Source of the DNA: UBA7396 sp034676185
GTDB lineage: Bacteria; Patescibacteriota; Gracilibacteria; BD1-5; UBA6164
DNA length: 6,313 nucleotides
Direction: 5' to 3'
Assembly (NCBI GenBank): GCA_034676185.1
Contig: JAUCCN010000030.1
Coordinates: 1-6,313 of the forward strand
Shown here: piece by piece, positions 1 through 5,628 of the stretch
Layout: the number at the start of each line of letters is the position of its first letter
Position numbering within the stretch: position 1 is the first letter of the stretch
The notes under the pieces: generated by a model
The model's input: only the letters and a program-made list of their open reading frames with translations
Database searches by the model: none
What the model was told of the DNA's origin: nothing
Translations under genes and position numbers: made by a program

Positions 1-764
1 TAAAATCCGCTTAAAGTATTTTCACCAATAAAGTCTTTTACTTTTTGATCTGGATTAATAACAAATGCTTGTTCAAGTAATGAAATTTCAGAAGCAAATT
101 TTGACATTTTACCATCAATAATTTTGAGTAATACTTCATCTGGTTTTCCTGCCATTTTTGGATCATTTTTCATAATTTCTAATTGAATTGCTTTTTCTTT
201 TTCAATTACTTCTGAAGAAATATCAGAAGCTCTTAAAAATTCAGGATTTGCAGCAGTAATATGCATAGCCACTTGTTTTAATTTTTCATCTGAAGTTTCT
301 TGATTTGCCAATACAACCGCAGCTAATTTGTTATTTGAGTGAACATAAGCTCCAAGTGAAGCCCCCTCAATTACTTGAAAATCTCTTACTTGTAAATTTT
401 CTCCCATTTCTAAAGAGTATTCTTTATCAATCATTGCTTTTGCATCTTCTGCAGTTTTTCCTGCTTTTAGTAATGCAACAACATCATTTAACATATCCCC
501 GAATCTTCCAGAGTTAGCTAAAAAGTCAGTTTCACAAGAAACAGAAGCAACGTATGCTTTATTTCCTTCAATAACTACTTTAATAGCTCCTTCTGATGCT
601 TCTCTATCAGCTTTTGATGCAGCTTTTGCAAGACCTTTTTTTCTTAATTCTTCAATTGCTAATTCAATATCTCCATTCGTAGCAGTTAATGCTTTTTTAC
701 ATTCCATCATACCGATACCTGTTCTATCTCTAAGCTCTTTTACAAGAGCAGCTGTAATTTCCAT
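1..764 (-). CDS. tsf: Elongation factor Ts (EF-Ts), 3' end cut by window edge
   Basis: EF-Ts is the cytosolic nucleotide exchange factor that releases GDP from EF-Tu. The 254 visible codons start at an ATG at 764. Residues 1-45 form the UBA-like N-terminal domain, with the family signature TGIGMMECKKAL at 15-26. The EF-Tu-contacting motif is seen as SCETDFLANSG at 76-86, where TDF is the conserved core. The C-terminal part keeps LLEQAFV and VKDFIGEN. The gene runs off the left edge after SGF; the next codon begins TA, so it is either Tyr or a TAA/TAG stop. By comparison with the family at most a few tens of residues are missing. All 16 glycines use GGN codons and none uses UGA. It follows the small membrane gene by 26 bases and has no Shine-Dalgarno sequence (AACTCTACAAACT precedes the ATG). 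It is the usual partner of rpsB, here separated from it by one gene. Confidence 0.96.
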   Translation of the reverse strand, partial: MEITAALVKELRDRTGIGMMECKKALTATNGDIELAIEELRKKGLAKAASKADREASEGAIKVVIEGNKAYVASVSCETDFLANSGRFGDMLNDVVALLKAGKTAEDAKAMIDKEYSLEMGENLQVRDFQVIEGASLGAYVHSNNKLAAVVLANQETSDEKLKQVAMHITAANPEFLRASDISSEVIEKEKAIQLEIMKNDPKMAGKPDEVLLKIIDGKMSKFASEISLLEQAFVINPDQKVKDFIGENTLSGF

Positions 765-790
765 AGTTTGTAGAGTTAAAATATAAATTA

Positions 791-1204
791 TTATTTTAAA
801 GGGTCTTCTATTTCATCAGACTCTTTTTTTACTTGGTTATTTCATTTCTTTTGACTTTGTTCAAATTGAGCAATTATTTTTTCTAAAAATTCAATCTCAA
901 CATACATTCAGTTATATGCCTTAATAGCACAAAAAAATGCAAATAAAACATATCATAATGTAACAATAAATGACAATTTAAAACTTAAAAATGAGACTAT
1001 TATAAACAATACTATATAGAGTAAAAATAATGCGATTCATTGTCTTGAATATTTTTTATCTTCCTCTTTAGTTGATTGTTTCTCAGTAAAAAGGAGAAAA
1101 ACATTTAAAAATGGTACATACGCAAGAATATTATTAAATTTATCCTTATTCGTTATTGTAGCTTCTTCATTTTCAATTTCTTCAGAAGAAAATTCATCTC
1201 TCAT
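791..1204 (-). CDS. Small three-segment membrane protein, possibly DUF4870/Tic20-like (needs UGA=Gly)
   Basis: This 137-residue frame (ATG at 1204, TAA at 791-793) is open only if UGA is glycine; the four UGA codons, at residues 56, 84, 99 and 121, are its only glycines. An acidic N-terminus (1-20) is followed by three likely membrane segments, at about 24-40, 56-74 and 78-96. The tail is charged: about 102-118 looks helical or coiled, and it ends in a Lys/Glu/Asp-rich stretch. The sequence LAYVPFLNVFLLF, then a charged loop and YSRQGIALFLLY with Gly at 56, resembles the pattern of DUF4870/Tic20-like small membrane proteins, whose second helix is preceded by a HARQGL-type motif. That match is from memory and weak. 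The gene lies between rpsB (60 bases upstream, with a hairpin in the gap) and tsf (26 bases downstream), so co-transcription with both is likely. Its function is unknown. Being intact over 137 codons with clean hydrophobic segments argues that it is a real gene. Confidence 0.8.
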
Positions 1205-1227
1205 ATATAAAAGTGAAAAAATAAAAC

Positions 1228-1262
1228 ATATTTAACCTCTACTCTATATAAAGGTTAAATAT
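1228..1262 (-). terminator. Hairpin after rpsB: terminator or attenuator before the membrane gene
   Basis: Two bases after the rpsB stop codon the minus strand has a perfect 10-bp inverted repeat, ATATTTAACC (1262-1253) and GGTTAAATAT (1237-1228). The loop is 15 bases, and a T-rich run GTTTTATTTTTTC follows. Only two of the ten pairs are G-C. The shape is that of an intrinsic terminator. Because the next start codon is only 23 bases further on, it may instead be partial (an attenuator) or an mRNA-stabilising 3' end for rpsB. Confidence 0.55.
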
Positions 1263-1264
1263 AA

Positions 1265-2077
1265 TTATTCAGCTTTTGCTGCTTCTTGGACTTCTTGAGT
1301 TTCTTCTTTTTTTGCTCTTGGTTTTCTTGCTTGTGGAGCTTTTTTTTCTCCTGAAGCTTGTTTCTCTTCAACTTTTTTAACTGTTGCTCTTACTTGAGGT
1401 GAGTTAAATTTCACAAAAGATCCTTTTAATTCCTCAGCTAAATAATCAAAAGATTTTGTAGAATTTGTATTTGCAGGAATAAGATTTGAAACTAAATCAA
1501 TATCTCCATTTGTATTAAATACAGCAAAAGATTGAATATTTAAAATTTCAGCTTCTCTTAAAGCTTGTTTTTCATAAATCCCATCTGAAGCTAAAATTAC
1601 ATCTGGTAATTTTTTCATATCTTTTAACCCAGCATATGCTTTATCTAATTTTTCAAGTTCAAGTAATTTCGTAGCTTTTTCTTTTTTTGTTAAAACATCA
1701 AAAGCTCCATTTTCTGAATCTTGTAATAATTGTAAATATGAACCAATTCTTTTTCTAATAGTTTTGAAATTTGTTAAAAGTCCTGGAACCCATTTTTCAC
1801 AAACATAGTAAGAACCTGTTTCTTCAGCTAATTTTTTAAATGCATCTCTTGATTGAATTTTTGTAGCAACAATTAAAACTCTTTTACCAGAAGATGTTAA
1901 ATCTTTTAATTCAGCTTTTACTTCTTCTAATTTTTCAGCAGTTTTTAATAAGTTAATTACATGAATTCCATTTACTGATCCGTAAATATAAGGTCTCATT
2001 TTTGCATTCCAAAAATTTGTTTTATTTCCAATATGTAATAAATTATCAAACATATTATTTAATACAGCTTTTTCCAT
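1265..2077 (-). CDS. rpsB: 30S ribosomal protein S2
   Basis: S2 binds the 30S head-body junction late in assembly and helps anchor S1. The 270-residue protein starts at an ATG at 2077 and ends with TAA. Family motifs appear in order: LLHIGNKTNFWN (13-24, the GH/KT-RWN region), MRPYIYGSVNGIHVINLLKT (27-46), an LIVATKIQS strand, EKWVPGLLTNFKTIRKRI (the conserved W-GG-LTN-FKTI block, with Pro-Gly for Gly-Gly), then LEKLDKAYAGLKDMKKLPD and the FNTNGDIDLVSNLIPAN nucleotide-binding-like end. From about residue 220 it carries a Lys/Ala/Glu-rich tail beyond the usual length, likely disordered. All 13 glycines use GGN; no UGA occurs. It follows rpsA after a 123-base gap with possible leader structures. 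No Shine-Dalgarno sequence is present (AAAAAAACTAACAA precedes the ATG). Confidence 0.97.
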   Translation of the reverse strand: MEKAVLNNMFDNLLHIGNKTNFWNAKMRPYIYGSVNGIHVINLLKTAEKLEEVKAELKDLTSSGKRVLIVATKIQSRDAFKKLAEETGSYYVCEKWVPGLLTNFKTIRKRIGSYLQLLQDSENGAFDVLTKKEKATKLLELEKLDKAYAGLKDMKKLPDVILASDGIYEKQALREAEILNIQSFAVFNTNGDIDLVSNLIPANTNSTKSFDYLAEELKGSFVKFNSPQVRATVKKVEEKQASGEKKAPQARKPRAKKEETQEVQEAAKAE

Positions 2078-2108
2078 TTGTTAGTTTTTTTATTAAAATG
2101 TAAATCAG

Positions 2109-2166
2109 ATTATAATTATAACCTTCATAAGAGTATTTCTGTTCAGAGAAATAAAATTATTTCCCT
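2109..2166 (-). promoter_or_regulatory. rpsB leader region: alternative hairpins and -10-like boxes
   Basis: In the 123-base gap before rpsB the minus strand can form two mutually exclusive hairpins. Arm 2166-2158 (AGGGAAATA) pairs with 2153-2145 over 9 bp including one G-T, with a 4-base loop. Alternatively 2153-2147 (TATTTCT) pairs with 2140-2134 (AGAAATA) over 7 bp, with a 6-base loop. Downstream are two overlapping TATAAT boxes at 2120-2115 and 2114-2109, without a convincing -35. S2 autoregulates rpsB through its leader in several bacteria, so a leader element is plausible here, but no known S2 leader was recognised. AT-rich DNA gives such pairings by chance fairly often. Confidence 0.35.
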
Positions 2167-2200
2167 GACTCCCAAAAATACCTAAAATATTTTTAATGAA

Positions 2201-3358
2201 TTATTTTGTTTCTTCTACTTTTTCCTCTTTCACTTCTTCAGCTTTTCCTTCTTCTTTTGTTTCTTCTTTAGCAGGAGCTTCAACTAAAGCTTTTAAAGAA
2301 AGACCAATTCTTTTTTCTTTTGGTTCGAAGTTGATAATTTTAGCTTCTACTTCTTCTCCAACTTTAACGAAATCTCTAATATCTTTTACTACTCCATGAG
2401 AAATTTCTGATAAGTGGATAAGCCCTTGAATACCTCCATCAAGTTCCATAAAGGCACCAAATTGAGAAATTCTTGAGATTGGAGCTTTCACTGTATCACT
2501 CACTTTATATTTTCTAGCAAGTACATCCCAAGGATTTTCTTGTAATCTTTTAACAGAAAGTGAAATTTTATCATTATCAAGTCCAATAACTTTAACTTTG
2601 ATTTTTTGTCCAACTTTTGCAAATTTTGAAGGATTATTAACATGTCCCCAATCAATTTCTGAAACGTGAACGAGACCTTCTAAACCATCAAAAGTAATGA
2701 AAAGTCCGTAAGTTAAAATTCCTGAAACAGTTCCTTCAACTACATCTCCAACTTTTAAGTTTCCTAAAGCTTTATCTCTATTTTCTGAAATAGCAGCTTT
2801 TTCTGAGAAGATAATTTTTTTACCCATCTCATCAACATTGATAACTTTTACTTTGAAATCTTTTCCAACTAACCCTTGTAAATGTTCAAGAATTTTTGCT
2901 GGATCAGCACCTTCAACTCTTGGATAATTTAATGGAGTTAATTGTGATACAGGAATAAATCATTTTAAACCATCGATATCAACAAGTAATCAACCTTTAT
3001 TAGCTTCAGTTGGTCTTACTGTAATAACTTCTTCTGAATTTCTATATTTAGAAAGATTTGTAAGAGATTTAATTTGATTTGCTCTTTTTAGAGATAAAAT
3101 TAAAAGACCTCTTTCTACAGAATCACCTAAAACCATAACATCAACATTATCTCCTGATTTAATAGAGTTAATATCAACAGTATTTCCGATTTCTTTAGAA
3201 ATTACAAGTCCTGAAAATTGATTATTTACATTTACTAAAATGTTTTTTTTCTCAATTTTTACAACAGTACCATTTACTACTTCTCCTTCACGAGGATATT
3301 TAATCTCAGGAGATGCTCCGAATAACTCTTCAAAAAGAGCTAAGTCTTTATTTGCCAT
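2201..3358 (-). CDS. rpsA: 30S ribosomal protein S1, four S1 domains (needs UGA=Gly)
   Basis: S1 binds the 5' region of mRNA and delivers it to the 30S subunit. The gene is one 385-residue frame from ATG 3358 to TAA 2201-2203. The standard code splits it at UGA codons 123 and 133, both at conserved glycines of the second domain (KG-G-LLVDIDGLK-G-FIPVSQL). Four S1 OB-fold domains are visible, at about 23-92, 105-183, 202-270 and 286-355. Domains three and four have the classic GxF(I/M)..DGLEGLVHVSEI and QFGAFMELDGGIQGLIHLSEI cores. A Lys/Glu tail closes the protein from about 360. Four domains is shorter than the six of E. coli S1 and like that of many Gram-positive and CPR bacteria. Glycine is GGN 32 times and UGA twice. 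There is no Shine-Dalgarno sequence at the start. tRNA-His lies upstream and rpsB 123 bases downstream. Confidence 0.96.
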
Positions 3359-3366
3359 ATTTGCAA

Positions 3367-3409
3367 AAGTTAAAAAAATAAAATATTGAAATTCTTACAT
3401 CAGAATTTC
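3367..3409 (-). promoter_or_regulatory. Hairpin plus T-rich run in the rpsA 5' region
   Basis: The minus strand carries a perfect 8-bp stem, GAAATTCT (3409-3402) and AGAATTTC (3395-3388), with a 6-base loop GATGTA. It is followed by AATATTTTATTTTTTTAAC. It lies 70 bases after the tRNA-His 3' end, and its stem ends 29 bases before the rpsA start. It could end the tRNA-His transcript or act as an attenuator for rpsA. The stem has only two G-C pairs and the T-run is not immediate, so termination strength is uncertain. Confidence 0.45.
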
Positions 3410-3412
3410 TGC

Positions 3413-3478
3413 TTTTAAAAATTAGGTAGTAAAAATATGAATAGAAAAACACAAATTTTCACTATGTAATTTTTAAAA
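3413..3478 (-). repeat. Imperfect inverted repeat directly after tRNA-His
   Basis: Starting at the base after the encoded CCA, the minus strand has TTTTAAAAATTACATAG (3478-3462). Its near inverted copy CTACCTAATTTTTAAAA lies at 3429-3413. The arms match at 15 of 17 positions (12 bp, a 2-base mismatch, then 3 bp), with a 32-base spacer. It could form a trailer hairpin next to the tRNA 3' end, or be a chance pairing of AT-only tracts. Confidence 0.35.
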
Positions 3479-3556
3479 TGGGGTGCTCGAAGGGGTTCGA
3501 ACCCTCGACCTCCAGAGTCACAATCTGGCATTCTAACCAACTGAACTACGAGCACC
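3479..3556 (-). tRNA. tRNA-His, anticodon GTG, CCA encoded
   Basis: The minus strand folds into a complete cloverleaf. G-1 (3556) faces C73 (3482), the extra pair diagnostic of tRNA-His. The 7-bp acceptor is GTGCTCG/CGAGCAC. The D stem is GTTC/GAAT, with one G-T pair, and its loop contains GG. The anticodon stem is CCAGA/TCTGG around the loop TTGTGAC, which gives the anticodon GTG. The variable loop is AGGTC. The T arm is GAGGG/CCCTT with loop TTCGAAC. CCA is encoded in the DNA at 3481-3479. The gene stands alone between lepA and rpsA and has its own likely promoter at 3625-3598. Confidence 0.97.
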
Positions 3557-3563
3557 ATAATTT

Positions 3564-3595
3564 AAAAAACTGCTCTTATTTAATTAAAAGCAGTT
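3564..3595 (-). terminator. Intrinsic terminator of lepA, abutting tRNA-His
   Basis: Thirty-eight bases past the lepA stop codon the minus strand forms an 11-bp stem, 3595-3585 with 3578-3568 (AACTGCT... and ...AGCAGTT, one G-T pair), and a 6-base loop. A run of six T at 3569-3564 begins within the last two bases of the stem. This is a standard intrinsic terminator. It ends only eight bases before the 5' end of tRNA-His. Confidence 0.8.
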
Positions 3596-3597
3596 AG

Positions 3598-3625
3598 AGT
3601 ATATAAAAAATGTCTGGAAAGTCAA
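3598..3625 (-). promoter_or_regulatory. Sigma70-type promoter for tRNA-His
   Basis: On the minus strand TTGACT (3625-3620) and TATACT (3603-3598) are separated by 16 bases. Each hexamer matches the consensus at five of six positions. The predicted start site is near 3591, about 35 bases before the mature tRNA 5' end. That start falls inside the first arm of the lepA terminator, so RNA made from this promoter would lack the outer four pairs of that stem. Confidence 0.65.
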
Positions 3626-3633
3626 AAAATATT

Positions 3634-5520
3634 TTACTTTTTTAATAAATTAACAAAAGCCTCACTTGGTAAACTTACTTTTCAAAATTGTTTCATTTTT
3701 TTCTTTCATTCTTTTTGTTTTTCAAGAAGTTTTCTTTTTCTTGAAATATCTCATCCATATAGTTTTGCTGTTACATCTTTTCTCATAGCAGATAAATCTT
3801 CTCTTGCTACTACTCTTCCTCAAACTGAAGCTTGAAGTGCAATTGAAAAGAGTGCTCTTGGAACTACTTCTTTTAATTTTAAAACTATTTTTCCTCCTAA
3901 ATATGCCGCTTGACTTCTATGACAAATAATTCAAAGTGCTTCTACTTTTTCTCCTGCGATTAAAATATCAAGTTTCACTAAATCATCTTCTTTATATTTT
4001 ATAAATTCATAATTCATTGACGCATATCAACTTGAAAGTGATTTTAATTCATCATAAAAATCTCAAATTAACTCATTCATAGGAAGTTCGTAAGTAAGCA
4101 TAACTCTGGTTCCTTCGATATAAGATTGATTTTTTAAAATTCATCTTCTTTCTTGAGATAATTGCATAAGAGGGCCAATGTATTCACTTGGAGTAATAAT
4201 TTCACATTTTGCAATAGGTTCTTCAATACTTTCATATAATTCTCTTGAAGGTAAATCTTCAGGATTAGAAATACTAATTTCAGTATAGGTTCTATCTCAT
4301 AATTGAATTAATTTTGGTTGAAATCTTGAATATTCAGAAATTTTATCTCCAGGTCTTTTAATTTTATAGGTTACTTGCGGTGCTGTAATAATTACATCCA
4401 TTCAAGATTCTCTAAAAAGTCTCTCTTTTACAATATCAAGATGTAAAAGTCCTAAAAATCAACATCTATATCCATGTCCTAATGCTCAAGAAACTTCTGG
4501 TTCTATTTGTAAAGCTGAATCATTCAACATCAATTTTTCAAATGCATCTTTAAATTGAGGATATTCAGAAGTATCCATCGGAAATACTCACGCATAAATA
4601 AAAGGTGTTACTTTCTTAAACCCATCTATTGGTTGTGCTTCTTCAGCTTTTGCTTTTGGTCATGAAATATTAGCTGGTTTCCAAACAGTATCTCAAACTT
4701 GTGCATCACGAATAGATTTGAGTCAAGTTACAATATATCAAATCGATCCATTTTCTATTTTTTTATCTGAAATATATTTTGGTGCAAAATATCCTACATC
4801 AAGGGCTTCTATTTTTTTACTTGTATTGAGAAAATGAAGCATATCTCATTTTTTGATTTCTCCCGAAAATACTTTTACATAACTCACTACTCACCTATAA
4901 CTATCGTATTGACTATCAAACACTAAAGCTTTTAATTCTTTATCTTCGATTTTTAAACCATCTTCTGATTGAATCACTTGAGGAATTCTTACTCTTTCTA
5001 AAATTGCATCTAATACTGCTTCAACATTCAATCAAGTTTTTGCTGAAACAGCAATAATTTCACTTGAATCACAACCAAGAAGATTTACTATTTCACTCGT
5101 TACTTTTTCTACATCAGCAGCTGGAAGATCTATTTTATTAATTACTGGAATAATATCAAGATTGTGTTCGAGCGCCATATAAACATTTGATAATGTTTGA
5201 GCTTCAATTCATTGAGTAGCATCAACGATTAAAAGACATCATTCTACTGATGCTAAACTTCTTGAAACTTCATATTGAAAATCCACATGTCCTGGGGTAT
5301 CAATCATATTCAGTTCATTCCCCTTCCATTTCATTCTTACAGGAGTCAATTTAATGGTAATTCATCTTTCTTGTTCTAATTCCATTGTATCAAGAGTTTG
5401 AGCTCTTAAATCTCTTTTATCAAGTGTTCAAGAAATTTCTAAAAGTCTATCTGCAAGTGTTGATTTTCCATGATCAATATGTGCAATAATACAAAAATTT
5501 CTAATATTTTTTAATTCCAT
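3634..5520 (-). CDS. lepA: Elongation factor 4 (LepA), ribosome back-translocase GTPase, needs UGA=Gly
   Basis: LepA is a translational GTPase that acts on stalled or mistranslocated ribosomes and in 30S biogenesis. The 628-residue frame runs from ATG 5520 to TAA 3634-3636 and contains 24 UGA codons. With UGA as Gly it matches LepA throughout. G1 is AHIDHGKST (13-21) and G2 is QER-G-ITIK (50-57). G3 is DTPGH (74-78), with the catalytic His at 78. G4 is NKID (128-131) and G5 is SAKT-G (159-163). Domain II follows, with Y-G-VVSYVKV and G-YIVT-G-LK. The EF-4 signatures are GHGYRC-G-FLGLLH (347-360), S-G-YAS (497-501) and the C-terminal G-DISRKRKLLEKQKE-G-KKKMKQF (596-612). It is somewhat longer than the usual roughly 600 residues, with extra sequence near 290-297 and 386-415. 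Twenty glycines use GGN. It lies downstream of a strong terminator and ends in its own, so it is probably monocistronic. Confidence 0.97.
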
Positions 5521-5533
5521 ATCTTATATTATA
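5521..5533 (-). promoter_or_regulatory. -10 box of lepA, possible leaderless start
   Basis: A perfect TATAAT lies on the minus strand at 5533-5528. Only seven bases (ATAAGAT) separate it from the lepA ATG at 5520, so transcription would begin at or within a base or two of the start codon. No Shine-Dalgarno sequence is present, and no clear -35 was found at 16-18 bases. TATAAT can arise by chance in such AT-rich DNA, but the strong terminator just upstream means a promoter must lie within 5521-5570. Confidence 0.5.
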
Positions 5534-5564
5534 ATTTTAAATTTTGGAAGTAGTATATAGAAAT

Positions 5565-5620
5565 ATCCAAAAAATCAAAAAAATAAAAGTATCTGTAAAT
5601 ACTTTTATTTTTTTGATTTT
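5565..5620 (-). terminator. Perfect 22-bp terminator hairpin after the surface-protein gene
   Basis: The arms 5620-5599 and 5592-5571 are exact reverse complements (22 bp) with a 6-base loop, TTACAG on the minus strand. The minus-strand transcript ends the stem in a run of T (GATTTTTTGG). The hairpin begins eight bases after the TAA of the surface gene. Arms made of long A and T runs could also let it work in the opposite direction, although no gene faces it from the left. Confidence 0.85.
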
Positions 5621-5628
5621 CACATTTT

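Noticed and set aside
305..517. Plus-strand open frame, 70 codons
   Set aside because: It is antisense to tsf, rich in Leu and Gln with no family likeness, and is explained as a shadow of the real gene.
2196..2399. Plus-strand open frame, 67 codons
   Set aside because: It is antisense to the Lys/Glu-rich end of rpsA; its Ser/Phe-rich sequence is simply the complement of that.
2201..3358. rpsA as a pseudogene or as two separate S1-domain genes
   Set aside because: The two interruptions are UGA codons at conserved glycines, the frame is continuous, and the segment between them keeps the S1 sequence pattern. A start at 2827 would begin in the middle of a domain.
3634..5520. UGA read as tryptophan (mycoplasma-type code 4), or as selenocysteine
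   Set aside because: The UGA positions are conserved glycines in EF-4 and S1, while Trp residues use TGG. Twenty-four selenocysteines in LepA would be absurd, and no SECIS-like element is needed to explain the pattern.
5571..5620. 22-bp inverted repeat as the end of a mobile element
   Set aside because: It is a single tight hairpin with a 6-base loop and a T-run right after a stop codon. There is no transposase or matching distant copy, so a terminator explains it.
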